A DNA stretch of 64,000 bases, from contig NZ_CP087715.1 of the NCBI RefSeq assembly GCF_020991125.1, positions 3,401,001-3,465,000 of the forward strand. Reading direction: 5' to 3'. Both the position numbers and the translations under genes were made by a program. Position 1 is the first letter of the stretch; every line of letters starts with the position of its first letter. A model generated the notes under the pieces. It did not search any database and was not told the origin of the DNA. It saw only the letters and a list, made by a program, of their open reading frames with translations. The DNA is from Microbulbifer celer (GTDB lineage Bacteria > Pseudomonadota > Gammaproteobacteria > Pseudomonadales > Cellvibrionaceae). Shown piece after piece: positions 38,138 to 46,810 of this stretch.

Positions 38138-39349
38138 TCAATAGGCTGCGCGATAGATCGCCAGCGCATCCCGCTCGGTCACGGTACGGGGATTGTTGAC
38201 CAGCAGGCGCTGCTGCTTCATCGCCTCACTCGCCAGTAGCGGCAGAGATGCCTCATCGACATTGCAGTCGCGCAGGCGATTGGGAAGCCCCAGCTCCACA
38301 ATCAGATTTTCCAGCCAGCAGATCAACTGTTCCGTCACTTCACTATCACTACCGGCAATACAGGCGTCGCCCATGATGTGGGGCGCCAGTTCGGCGTACG
38401 CGGCGCCGGCGTTTGCGGCATTGAAGCGCAACACCTGCGGCAATACCAGAGAATTACTCAGGCCATGGGGAATATGGAAATGACCACCGAGCGGATAGGC
38501 CAGCGCATGCACCGCCGCCACCGGTGCATTGGCAAACGCCTGGCCGGCATAGAGTGCCCCCAGCAGCATGTTGCCCCGTGCCATCAGGTTACTGCCATCG
38601 TGGGTCGCGGCGGCGATGTTACTCGCCAGTAGCTGTAACGCCTCTCTGGCCAACATGTCCGAGACCGGATTTTTTTTATCGCAGCTGGTGTAGGCCTCTA
38701 TCGCGTGCACCATGGCATCGATGCCGGTGGCTGCCGTTACATGGGCGGGGAGCCCGAGGGTGAGCTCGGCGTCCAGCACCGCAATGTCCGGCTGTAAAAC
38801 TGGCGACACAATCCCGGCCTTGGTGGTTTCGCCCGTGGTGACGATGGCGATCGGCGTCACTTCGGAACCGGTACCCGCGGTGGTGGGCACCTGCACCAGT
38901 GGCAACCTGGGGCCACGGGTATTATCCACACCGTAGAGTTCCTCCAGAGATTCGCGACACTCGGGGTGTGCCAGTACTGCCACCAGTTTGGCCACGTCCA
39001 TGGAGCTGCCACCGCCAAACCCCACCACCAGCTCAGCACCCAGTGCACGCGCGGCATGGGCCGCCGCCTCAATGGTGGCATCTTTGGGATCGGCCTCTAC
39101 CCGGTCGAAAATCCCCAGGCGCAGACCGGCGTGATCGAACCCCGGCAAAATGCGATCCAACAGCCCCGCATTCACAATACCGCTGTCGGTAACCAGCAAC
39201 ACCTTGCTGGCGCCCTCTGCGCGACAGAGGTCGGCCAGCCTGGCCGCGGCGCCGGCCTCGCAAATGATGGTTCTGGTGGTGGAAAACCGGAAATCCCGCA
39301 TGGTGTTCTCTATCGCCTCTTCACCGCTATCGTTTTTGTTTTCTGACAC
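38138..39349 (-). CDS. Iron-containing alcohol dehydrogenase
   Basis: A 403-residue group III (Fe-type) alcohol dehydrogenase. The NAD(P) motif GGGSSMDVAKLVAVL (about residue 112) and the metal-binding segment TGIDAMVHAIEAY, followed by ANAPVAAVHALAYPLGGHFHIPHG, hold the conserved Asp and His ligands. It oxidises a primary or secondary alcohol or reduces the aldehyde; the substrate is not predictable here. An N-terminal stretch of 15 residues rich in Asn, Asp and Glu is not in most family members, so the start may be Met17 (MRDFRFSTTR). It diverges from the ParD-like gene. Confidence 0.87.
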   Translation of the reverse strand: MSENKNDSGEEAIENTMRDFRFSTTRTIICEAGAAARLADLCRAEGASKVLLVTDSGIVNAGLLDRILPGFDHAGLRLGIFDRVEADPKDATIEAAAHAARALGAELVVGFGGGSSMDVAKLVAVLAHPECRESLEELYGVDNTRGPRLPLVQVPTTAGTGSEVTPIAIVTTGETTKAGIVSPVLQPDIAVLDAELTLGLPAHVTAATGIDAMVHAIEAYTSCDKKNPVSDMLAREALQLLASNIAAATHDGSNLMARGNMLLGALYAGQAFANAPVAAVHALAYPLGGHFHIPHGLSNSLVLPQVLRFNAANAGAAYAELAPHIMGDACIAGSDSEVTEQLICWLENLIVELGLPNRLRDCNVDEASLPLLASEAMKQQRLLVNNPRTVTERDALAIYRAAY

Positions 39350-39467
39350 AGAGCATTCAACGGGGTTAACCGGGGCTTGGCCATTACCTCAGATTTCCGG
39401 TTCACGCGCCGACACGGGATCTCCCTCTTTACCTCGCCCTTTACCTTCCCGACCAACTAGCGCACAA

Positions 39468-39482
39468 TATACGCAACGTATA
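39468..39482. promoter_or_regulatory. Palindromic operator candidate upstream of the ParD-like gene
   Basis: TATACG-CAA-CGTATA is a perfect 6-bp inverted repeat with a 3-base spacer, 37 bases upstream of the ParD-like ATG and in the region where a promoter would lie. ParD-type ribbon-helix-helix proteins usually bind short palindromes in their own promoters, so this is a plausible autoregulatory site. Confidence 0.5.
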
Positions 39483-39518
39483 CACTTCATATACTCCGTG
39501 ACAGATGGTGAACACTTC

Positions 39519-39734
39519 ATGGGAATCGTCAAAGTTTCCGACGCAGTACACGACGAGATTCGTCAGGCGAGTGCGGCCATGTCGCGCTCCATCAATGCCC
39601 AGGCCGAGTTCTGGATACGTGTCGGCATGCTGGCCGAGCTCAACCCCGACATGACCTACAACCAGCTGTGTAAAAAAATGCTGCGGGAAGCAACACCGAC
39701 ACTGGACACACTGATCGGAGAGCCGTCGCAATGA
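39519..39734 (+). CDS. ParD-like family protein (antitoxin-like ribbon-helix-helix)
   Basis: A 71-residue protein that fits the ParD-like family: a short N-terminal strand (MGIVKVSDAVHDEIRQASA) and helices with FWIRVGMLAELNPDM. ParD proteins are DNA-binding antitoxins, but no ParE-type toxin is next to it. Instead its stop overlaps the start of a methionine aminopeptidase gene by four bases (ATGA), so the two are translationally coupled. ATG 39519 is preceded by GGTGAAC; a longer frame to 39150 lies over the divergent dehydrogenase gene and is not real. This ParD-like/map pairing occurs elsewhere in proteobacteria, which speaks against a true toxin-antitoxin module. Confidence 0.75.
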   Translation: MGIVKVSDAVHDEIRQASAAMSRSINAQAEFWIRVGMLAELNPDMTYNQLCKKMLREATPTLDTLIGEPSQ

Positions 39735-40504
39735 ACCGCCCCATTATCAAGACGCCAGCCGAACAGGAACTGATGCGGGAGTCCGGGCGACTGCTGGCCA
39801 GAGTGTTTGCCATGCTGGATGACTTCGTCACCCCCGGCGTGACCACCATGGAGATTGACCGCCAGGTGGAAACTTTCATCACCCGCGACCTGAAAGCGCG
39901 CCCGGCCAGCAAGGGCCAGTACGACTACCCCTACTCCCTCAACACCTCCATCAATGAGGTAGTCTGCCACGGCATGCCCAGTGCATCGCGCAAACTGAAA
40001 AGCGGCGACATCGTCAACCTGGATATTACCCTGGAAAAGAACGGCTTTATTGCCGACTCCAGTAAGATGTACATGATCGGCGAGGTACAACCGGCAGCCC
40101 GCAAACTGGTGCAGGCGACCTATGACGCCATGTGGAAAGGCATCGAAATCGTACGCCCGGGCACCACCCTCGGCGATATCGGCCACGCCATCCAGAAACA
40201 CGCCGACAGTCACGGTTACAGTGTGGTGCGCGAATACTGCGGCCACGGTATCGGCCGCGAAATGCACGAGGCTCCACAAGTACTACACTTCGGCCGCCCC
40301 GGCACCGGCGAGATACTCAAGGAAGGCATGACCTTCACCATCGAGCCGATGATCAATCAGGGCACCCACAAGACCAAAACCAAGAAGGACGGCTGGACGG
40401 TAATCACCCGCGACAAAAAATTGTCCGCGCAGTGGGAGCACACAATACTCGTGACAGCTGATGGATTTGAGGTGCTTACCCTGCGACAGGAGGAAGCCCG
40501 CTAG
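39731..40504 (+). CDS. map: Type I methionine aminopeptidase
   Basis: A 257-residue methionyl aminopeptidase (pita-bread fold) that removes the initiator Met from nascent proteins. Two-metal ligands are visible in order: Asp in VNLDITLEKNGFIADSSKMY (two Asp, about residue 98), His in CGHGIGREMHEAPQVLH (about residue 167), Glu in FTIEPMINQ and a late Glu in WEHTILVT. The ATG overlaps the ParD-like stop. It is probably a second copy, because the housekeeping map normally sits beside rpsB, which is not in this window. Confidence 0.92.
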   Translation: MNRPIIKTPAEQELMRESGRLLARVFAMLDDFVTPGVTTMEIDRQVETFITRDLKARPASKGQYDYPYSLNTSINEVVCHGMPSASRKLKSGDIVNLDITLEKNGFIADSSKMYMIGEVQPAARKLVQATYDAMWKGIEIVRPGTTLGDIGHAIQKHADSHGYSVVREYCGHGIGREMHEAPQVLHFGRPGTGEILKEGMTFTIEPMINQGTHKTKTKKDGWTVITRDKKLSAQWEHTILVTADGFEVLTLRQEEAR

Positions 40505-40575
40505 CAGATTGCGGACCCGCGGATAGGGCACGTGAACAGGCACCGTGTACAAACAGTCAGCTTAGACTTAATACA

Positions 40576-41391
40576 ATGAATAACCATACAAAGTTCTACA
40601 CCGAGAAAACGCTGGAGTCCTGGGATGAGGCTGCGGACATTCACGCGGCCAAAAATACGGATCTCGAGCAACGTGTATCCGTGCCCGGGTTTAACGCCTT
40701 GGAAGAAGATTTCAATCTGATGGTCGACCGATTTGACCTCTCGGAGAAATCGGTGGTTCAGGTCTGCTGCAACAATGGGAAAGATCTGATTTCCCTCAAA
40801 AACAAGGGTGCCGGCTACTGTCTGGGCTTAGATGGTTCACAAAAATTTATCACCCAGGCAAAGCAGCTTGCCCAGGCAAGCCGTCAGCCCGACATCGAGT
40901 TCGCATGTGTCAACCTCTACGACATCCCCTCAGAACCCTTTCCAGAATTTGACTTCCTCGCGAGCACTGTTGGCGTTATCGGCTGGATGCCGGACTTGCA
41001 AGTATACTTCAAAATCTGCGCAAGCCTGATCAAGCCCGGTGGTTACTTCTTGATGGAAGAAATCCATCCCGTCTTGAACATGTATATCGAAGGTCCACCT
41101 TCAACACTTGGGATGAGCTACTTTGACCGTTCCCCACAAAGAGACACCGAAGGATTGGATTACTTTGAAGGCGAAAAGTACAAGGCGAAAGAAAACTATT
41201 ACTTTCAGCATACATTCAGCGATATATTAACCGCTGCGATCAGCAGTGGGCTGGAGTTGCAATATATAGAGGAGACTGCGGCTAACGTGGGAAACTACTG
41301 TGCAGATCTGGAGCGAGAGCAATATAATCCACCGCTAGCATTTGTCGCCTGCTGGCGGAAAACCCCGGAGAACAAAGGCAACCACGCATGA
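40576..41391 (+). CDS. SAM-dependent methyltransferase (class I)
   Basis: A 271-residue Rossmann-fold methyltransferase. Motif I is unusual (VVQVCCNNGKDLISLKNKG) but followed by a proper acidic motif (CLGLDGSQKFITQAKQL) and a later FDFLASTVGVIGWMPDLQVY typical of motif III/IV. No signal or membrane helix is present. The substrate is unknown. Its base composition is more AT-rich than that of the map and DUF1294 genes. It lies 71 bases after map on the same strand with no terminator between them, so it may be cotranscribed. Confidence 0.75.
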   Translation: MNNHTKFYTEKTLESWDEAADIHAAKNTDLEQRVSVPGFNALEEDFNLMVDRFDLSEKSVVQVCCNNGKDLISLKNKGAGYCLGLDGSQKFITQAKQLAQASRQPDIEFACVNLYDIPSEPFPEFDFLASTVGVIGWMPDLQVYFKICASLIKPGGYFLMEEIHPVLNMYIEGPPSTLGMSYFDRSPQRDTEGLDYFEGEKYKAKENYYFQHTFSDILTAAISSGLELQYIEETAANVGNYCADLEREQYNPPLAFVACWRKTPENKGNHA

Positions 41392-41466
41392 ACACTCGCA
41401 ACCCTGAAACCGACACCCGTGTTCAGGGGCCGGCAATGATGCCAGACCGGTTTAGCAACTGACATA

Positions 41467-41844
41467 ATGTTTTCAGTATTCTTCTTACCCTTGGTTTTCT
41501 TCCTGCTGTTGGGCACAGGAACGCTGTTTCATTGGCTGCCAACGGCCACATTCCCCTACTTTGTCGGCATCAGCCTGGTGACTTTTATCGCCTATTACCT
41601 GGATAAATCCGCTGCACGCCAGGGATCCAGACGGATCCGCGAGAACACACTGCATGTGCTCTCCCTCGCCGGCGGCTGGCCCGGTGCCCTGATTGCGCGA
41701 CATCAATTCAGACACAAAACCCGCAAACAGCCCTTCAGGCTGGTATTCTGGCTCACCGTGATGGGCAATATCGCCCTGCTCGTCTGGGCATTGACCACCG
41801 ACGGCTTGTACTATTTACAGAACCTAATCACTTCCTACCTATGA
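41467..41844 (+). CDS. DUF1294 membrane protein
   Basis: A 125-residue membrane protein with about four hydrophobic segments and the DUF1294 signature YYLDKSAARQGSRRIRENTLH ... LAGGWPGALIARHQFRHKTRK. In some proteins this domain is fused to a cold-shock domain; here it stands alone. Function unknown. Its stop overlaps the start of the DJ-1/PfpI-family gene by four bases (ATGA), so they are coupled. Confidence 0.85.
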   Translation: MFSVFFLPLVFFLLLGTGTLFHWLPTATFPYFVGISLVTFIAYYLDKSAARQGSRRIRENTLHVLSLAGGWPGALIARHQFRHKTRKQPFRLVFWLTVMGNIALLVWALTTDGLYYLQNLITSYL

Positions 41845-42470
41845 CATCGACCGTTTCAAATACACAACAATCCTTGAATATCGGCATCTATATTTATGAC
41901 GATGCCAAGGTTCTGGATTTTTCCGGCCCGTTCGAAGTATTTTCCACAGCCAGCAGGCTCTCGGAACCCAGCGGCTTGTTCAACGTCATCCTGATCGCAC
42001 AGAACCCCGGCCCGGTTCGCGCGAGAGGGGGCTTCAGCATCAACCCCAGCCACAGCATCGATAACCATCCGCCACTGGATGTACTGGTGGTTGCCGGTGG
42101 TGTGCATACCGCAGAGCTGCAAAAAACCGACGTCATCCGCTGGATAGCGCGGATATCCGAGCGCACGCAACTTACCGCATCAGTCTGCACCGGCGCATTT
42201 CTGTTGGCCGAAGCCGGTCTTCTCACCGGGCGCTCCGCCACCACCCATTGGGAAGATATTCCCGATCTGAGGACTTGCTACCCAGATATTCAGGTGCTCG
42301 ACAACCGGCGCTGGGTGGATGAGGACGACGTGATCACGTCCGGTGGTATCTCAGCGGGCATCGATATGAGCCTGCACCTGGTATCGCGATTGGGAGGAAT
42401 GACACTGGCCGAGTTGACCGCAAAACAGATGGAGTTTGACTGGCGTTGCGACAACGACCCTGACACATAG
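41841..42470 (+). CDS. DJ-1/PfpI family protein
   Basis: A 209-residue member of the class I glutamine amidotransferase-like DJ-1/PfpI superfamily, close in pattern to the isocyanide hydratase and AraC-type amidase branch. The reactive Cys is about Cys116 in TASVCTGAFLLAEAGLLTGR, and the nearby Glu32 (FSGPFEVFS) is the usual partner. Conserved LVVAGG and ITSGGISAGIDM are also present. No HTH domain follows, so it is not a full AraC-type regulator. The gene overlaps the DUF1294 gene by four bases and is followed 11 bases on by a glyoxalase-like gene. Confidence 0.85.
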   Translation: MTSTVSNTQQSLNIGIYIYDDAKVLDFSGPFEVFSTASRLSEPSGLFNVILIAQNPGPVRARGGFSINPSHSIDNHPPLDVLVVAGGVHTAELQKTDVIRWIARISERTQLTASVCTGAFLLAEAGLLTGRSATTHWEDIPDLRTCYPDIQVLDNRRWVDEDDVITSGGISAGIDMSLHLVSRLGGMTLAELTAKQMEFDWRCDNDPDT

Positions 42471-42481
42471 GGGAGATACCC

Positions 42482-42865
42482 ATGCTGAAGTCTATCCACC
42501 ACGCCGCCATCATCTGCTCCGACTACCAGCGCGCAAAACATTTCTACACTGAGATCTTGGGCCTGACCGTATTGGCTGAGAATTACCGTACAGCCCGCGA
42601 TTCTTGGAAGCTCGATCTGGATCTGCCTGACGGCGGCCAGGTTGAACTGTTCTCTTTTCCGGATGCACCCCCACGCCCCAGTTATCCCGAGGCGCGGGGT
42701 TTGCGCCACCTGGCATTTGCGGTGGACTCGGTGGAGGAATGCAAGGCGGACCTGGAAGCAAAAGGGGTAGAAGTGGAGCCGGTGCGGGTGGACGAATATA
42801 CCGGCCGCCGATTTACTTTTTTCAGTGATCCAGACGGGTTGCCACTGGAGCTGTACGAGTCCTGA
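42482..42865 (+). CDS. gloA2: VOC-family protein, YaeR/GloA2-like
   Basis: A 127-residue glyoxalase-fold protein that follows E. coli YaeR (GloA2) closely: VHH-type start SIHHAAIICSDYQRAKHFYT, then ARDSWKLDLDLPDGGQVELF, LRHLAFAVDSVEECKADLEA, and the ending RFTFFSDPDGLPLELYES. The metal-binding His near residue 6, His in LRHL and Glu in the final LELYES are present. The exact reaction is not established for YaeR. It ends a small operon with DUF1294 and DJ-1/PfpI genes. Confidence 0.85.
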   Translation: MLKSIHHAAIICSDYQRAKHFYTEILGLTVLAENYRTARDSWKLDLDLPDGGQVELFSFPDAPPRPSYPEARGLRHLAFAVDSVEECKADLEAKGVEVEPVRVDEYTGRRFTFFSDPDGLPLELYES

Positions 42866-42907
42866 CTTGAAAGCAATTTATAGAAAGCGCCGGGACTGAA
42901 GCCGGAA

Positions 42908-42933
42908 ATAAAAAAAGGGGAGCAATGCTCCCC
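42908..42933 (-). terminator. Rho-independent terminator after the MA-like peptidase gene
   Basis: On the minus strand GGGGAGCA and TGCTCCCC form an 8-bp stem followed by seven T. It also separates this gene from the convergent GloA2 gene. Confidence 0.85.
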
Positions 42934-42990
42934 GACAAGACCAATTTTTTAGTTTTTCACTCATAAATTTTCACGAGTTACACTCAAGCG

Positions 42991-44619
42991 CTACATACTG
43001 ACGCTTTTTCCCGTTGCACCACCGGGGCGTTTTTCCCGGTTCTTGGCGTGCTGGGTGGCTTTGGCCCGCTCGTTCTGCTGCTCACCGGCTTTATCGCTGT
43101 TTTTGGTCAGCGGTTTGCTCGCGGTTTCGGGCTTCAGTTCTGCCAGCATCATTTTCATCTCGTTGTACTCCCGCTCATCGGTGAGCTCCAGCATCAGCGG
43201 CTGGGCCACGCGGGCGAAGTATTCCGCGTCTTTCTGGTTGTACAACTCCTGCGCCATCCACTGGGCAATATGCAGCTCTCGCGGTGCGCGCAGGTAGGCC
43301 TGCTCCAGCATTTCCATATAGCGCTTCTGTGGATAACCCAGCATTTGCAGCGTGATTGCAAGGCCGTACCAGTTCATTGCCGCATCGGATTGTTCATTCA
43401 CCAACTGCACGAAGTTGTCTCGCGCTTTCTTCAGCTTGGTGGAATTGCGGTTGCCATTGAAGTTGTTGATTTCACGGTTCAGCCACAACCAGGCCCGAGC
43501 CTTCTGGTACCACAGGTTTTTGCGCTCAGAGGGCGCTATCTGCGCCATCAGTTGTTCGGCGCGGTCAAAGTTACCCACACGGGTTTCCGCTTCCGCCTGT
43601 ACCGCGGTCAGCTTCGGGGTATAGATCCCGTTCTCGCGAGCGTAAGCCACCATCGGTTCGAGGCTCTCGAGGTTGTAACCAGATTTGACCACGAAGCGGG
43701 CCAGCTCCACCACGGCATCCGCACCGCTCAACTGCGCGACTTTCGGGTGCACAGGGCGGAAGGTTTTCGGTACCTTGCCTCGCGCCAGATCAAACACACC
43801 CTGCTCAAACTGCGCGTAATAGTTGTCTTCGATCTCTTTGATCGACATCCCCAGGTTTTTCACCAGCGCCTTTATCGGATCGGCGCCGTTGTTGTAATCC
43901 TTCACGAACTGCTTGAATGCATCCGCCTTACCACTTTTCATGATGATCCAGTGCGCCAGCATCCAGCCACTCGCATACACCCGGCCCTTCTCTTCATCCG
44001 GCGTGTTGTACACAGTGGCACGCAGCAGCTCCTGCAGCGGCATCGGGCTGGTGTAAAGCAGTGTCATCGCGCGCTCACCAGGGATGGCGCCAATCTCATA
44101 GGAGTTGTTGGCGCCAAAGGTCATGGTGGACATGAACTCGGCAAAACCCTCGCTGTACCAGTAGGGGTAGTGCGTGGTGGTGCCGTTGTAGCTCAGGAAG
44201 TGGGTGTATTCGTGGAACAGAAACTCCCGCGCTTCCAACTGGCGCTCGCCGGTACGGCCATCCAGGTTCACCAGGGCGTAACTGCCGTCGGCGGTGGTGT
44301 CGAACAGGCCATTGGTCATCTCGGAGAGATCTTCCCCCACCAGTCCCGCATAACTTTTGCGGTCTTTGGCGGCGTAGATGGTGAGCTTGGCGCCATCATC
44401 TTCCGCGCCCAGCAGGTGGAGGGCGACGGAACGGTAGCGCTCGAGATCTTTCGCCAACTGGCGTACGGAATTCGGCTCCGCGTCGGTGATGATCTCAAAG
44501 TTAGCGCTGTCAATTTTGTACCAGGTTTCCTTGGCGAGATTGTCTGCCGCTGCAGCAGCGCCCGCAAACAGAAGTGCGCTGGAAAAAACGACTATGGAAG
44601 CAAGCAATCTTGAAAACAT
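42991..44619 (-). CDS. Exported zinc peptidase, MA-like/DUF1570 type
   Basis: A 542-residue exported protein with a signal peptide (MFSRLLASIVVFSSALLFAG) and a zinc peptidase core: HEYTHF starts at His136 (HExxH), and WYSEGFAEF supplies Glu158 as the third ligand, the gluzincin-like layout of peptidase MA/DUF1570 proteins. Residues about 340-500 contain helical TPR-like repeats; the tail is Lys/Arg/Glu-rich and probably disordered. ATG 44619 gives the signal; the frame opens at 44766 without one. It may act on surface proteins or peptidoglycan; the substrate is unknown. It diverges from the S15-type hydrolase gene. Confidence 0.82.
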   Translation of the reverse strand: MFSRLLASIVVFSSALLFAGAAAAADNLAKETWYKIDSANFEIITDAEPNSVRQLAKDLERYRSVALHLLGAEDDGAKLTIYAAKDRKSYAGLVGEDLSEMTNGLFDTTADGSYALVNLDGRTGERQLEAREFLFHEYTHFLSYNGTTTHYPYWYSEGFAEFMSTMTFGANNSYEIGAIPGERAMTLLYTSPMPLQELLRATVYNTPDEEKGRVYASGWMLAHWIIMKSGKADAFKQFVKDYNNGADPIKALVKNLGMSIKEIEDNYYAQFEQGVFDLARGKVPKTFRPVHPKVAQLSGADAVVELARFVVKSGYNLESLEPMVAYARENGIYTPKLTAVQAEAETRVGNFDRAEQLMAQIAPSERKNLWYQKARAWLWLNREINNFNGNRNSTKLKKARDNFVQLVNEQSDAAMNWYGLAITLQMLGYPQKRYMEMLEQAYLRAPRELHIAQWMAQELYNQKDAEYFARVAQPLMLELTDEREYNEMKMMLAELKPETASKPLTKNSDKAGEQQNERAKATQHAKNREKRPGGATGKSVSM

Positions 44620-44970
44620 ATTCTGGCCACCCGGGTTTTCGCTATCGGTGTAACTGACTATTTTTTGGTCAACGTTACGCGAAAAGCCACAATAACCGTT
44701 TTTATTGGTTAAAAAAAGAACAATCTTAAAGCGGAACCCATAATTCAACGGGGGAATAAAGACCAACCAGTCACAACCGTGGTTTGGTGACCAATAGGTT
44801 CTGCGTGGTCATTTGCGACAGTGACCGAGAACACCCTCACAGTCATAGCCTTTCGGGGATTTTGTGTGCGCCGGTTTTTCTAAACTTACGAGATCCGTCG
44901 GCGCTACTGGCGGATGCGATGAAAAAGTAAAAGCAACAATCAAAAAACAATAAAGCCCAGAGAGAAAACC
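44620..44970. other. Divergent intergenic region between peptidase and hydrolase genes
   Basis: This 351-base gap is AT-rich and holds the promoters of two divergent exported-enzyme genes. No clear repeat, RNA or extra gene is visible. Confidence 0.5.
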
Positions 44971-46530
44971 ATGAAAAAACTCGCTGTAATGGCGCTGCTG
45001 GCCGGTGCCCTGTCGTTGAATCTGGCCACGCCGGCGCACGCCGCCCCTACTTTCATTCCCGACCTGGATATCACCAGCTTCGATGGCACCGAGCTGGACG
45101 CCAACCTGTTCGTGCCCGAGTCCCCTGCCCCTGCAAGCGGCTACCCCACGGTGCTGTTTACCAACAGCTGGGCACTCGACAAGCACCAGTACCTGCTGCA
45201 GGCAAAAGAACTGGCGAACCGCGGCTATCTGGTGATGAGCCATTCCACCCGAGGCTTCGGCGCCTCCGGAGGCACCGTGGATGTCACCGGCCCCGCCACG
45301 GTGGCAGACGCGCGGGTGCTGATCGACTGGCTGGAATCCAACTATCCGGTGGGCAATCTCGGTCTCGCCGGTATCTCCTACGGCGCAGGCACCTCCCTGG
45401 TGGTGGCGGCAGCCGATCCGCGCGTGGATGCAGTGGCGGCGCTTTCCGGCTGGTCAGACATTGTCGAGGGTCTCTACCCCAATGAAACCGTCAACCTGGT
45501 CTGGGGCAGCCTGCTCACCTTCACGGCGTTCAACCTCGATCCATCCGTGGACACCATCTGGAGTAACCTGCGCAACGGCACCGATATCGACAGCGTGTAC
45601 GACTTCGCCGCGCCCCGCTCCGCACTCAGTTATGTGGAGCAGCTCAACAGCAACGGCACCGCGGTACTGATGTCGAACAACTTTGCCGATTACCTGTTCA
45701 AGCCCAACAGCATGACCCATCTCTACTCTCTGCTGGACGGCCCCAAGAAACTCATGCTCAACCCCGGCACCCACGCCATCGGCGAGACCCTGGGCGGCAA
45801 TGAAGGACACATCTGGGCCACCAGCTTCCGCTGGTTTGATCGGTTTGTGAAAGGAGAAACCAACGGCATCGACAGCGAACCCAAAGTCGACATGACCGTA
45901 CGTATCAGCAACAAACTGGAACAGTTCGACGACTTCCCGGTAACCGACCGCTCCACCCATTACTACCTGCACCCGCGTCTCAGCTACTTCAACAACGGCC
46001 GCATGAAAACCGGCCCCTACAAGGGCTGGGGCTGGAGCAACGACTTCCACGGCGGCGCCGACACCGCAGCCGGCACCGGCATCCCCCTGATCTCCGACGC
46101 CCTGGAAGGCTTCGGCATCCCCGTATTCACCAATATGAACGGCATCAACGGCTACCACGCCATCGAATACAACTCCCCGGTACACTGGGACACCTTCAAA
46201 ATCCGCGGCACCCCCACCCTCGACCTGTGGATAAAACCCAGCAAACCGGAAGTACAGTTGCAGGTACACCTCTACGACACCGACCCCTTCGGCTGGGGCC
46301 GCCTCATCACACACGCCCCCGTCACCCTGCACAACGCCGACGTGGGCCGGGCACAGAAAGTCTCGCTGGAACTGTTCACCACCTCCTATGACGTACCGCC
46401 GGGCCATGTGGTGACCCTGGCGATCGATACCGAAGGCGCGATCTACCAGAAGCCCGCGGACACCCGTTACGAGATCGAAGTGCCCTATCGCCGGGATAAG
46501 CAGTCGGTGCTCACTATTCCGCACCTCTAA
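44971..46530 (+). CDS. Exported CocE/NonD-type hydrolase (S15 family)
   Basis: A 519-residue alpha/beta-hydrolase with a Sec signal (residues 1-25, ending AHA). The nucleophile elbow GISYGAG places Ser at about residue 136, and a later Asp and His complete the triad in the N-terminal domain (residues about 30-320). The C-terminal part is a jelly-roll domain of the X-Pro dipeptidyl-peptidase/CocE type. It cleaves peptides, esters or amides in the periplasm or outside the cell. The ATG follows AGAGAGAAAACC. A palindromic element (copy E) follows its stop by 24 bases. Confidence 0.85.
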   Translation: MKKLAVMALLAGALSLNLATPAHAAPTFIPDLDITSFDGTELDANLFVPESPAPASGYPTVLFTNSWALDKHQYLLQAKELANRGYLVMSHSTRGFGASGGTVDVTGPATVADARVLIDWLESNYPVGNLGLAGISYGAGTSLVVAAADPRVDAVAALSGWSDIVEGLYPNETVNLVWGSLLTFTAFNLDPSVDTIWSNLRNGTDIDSVYDFAAPRSALSYVEQLNSNGTAVLMSNNFADYLFKPNSMTHLYSLLDGPKKLMLNPGTHAIGETLGGNEGHIWATSFRWFDRFVKGETNGIDSEPKVDMTVRISNKLEQFDDFPVTDRSTHYYLHPRLSYFNNGRMKTGPYKGWGWSNDFHGGADTAAGTGIPLISDALEGFGIPVFTNMNGINGYHAIEYNSPVHWDTFKIRGTPTLDLWIKPSKPEVQLQVHLYDTDPFGWGRLITHAPVTLHNADVGRAQKVSLELFTTSYDVPPGHVVTLAIDTEGAIYQKPADTRYEIEVPYRRDKQSVLTIPHL

Positions 46531-46554
46531 CTACGCGGAGAAGTAAGAAGCGAA

Positions 46555-46665
46555 GGCAGAGCAGCGGGTACGGGTTTTCAGGAGCGTCGCAAACAGGATG
46601 TTTGCGCCGCAACGCCCAGGGATGGGTTCACAGTGGTCCTGAAAACCCGTACCCGCTGCTCTGCC
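46555..46665 (-). repeat. Palindromic element, copy E (S15 hydrolase-M1 peptidase gap)
   Basis: Arms 46555-46583 and 46637-46665 are perfectly complementary over 29 nt and enclose 53 nt. Read on the minus strand it has hairpin 1 CCCAT-CC-CTGGG and hairpin 2 GCAAACA-TCC-TGTTTGC. It starts 24 bases after the hydrolase stop, where a terminator would be expected. Confidence 0.9.
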
Positions 46666-46810
46666 GCCACCAAGCGATTCGACGCCCCCATGGCACCCAA
46701 CTCAACCCAGCGCACAACCCCACCTCCCTGTCCTATCGCCCCTGCAGCTGACCACCCAGTTACCGCTACAATAGGGCAAACCTCTAACCAGAAATTCCAA
46801 ACCAACCACT

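Noticed and set aside
43048-44613. 521-codon open frame opposite the MA-like peptidase gene
   Set aside because: Shadow frame; the minus-strand gene has a signal peptide, zinc motif and terminator.
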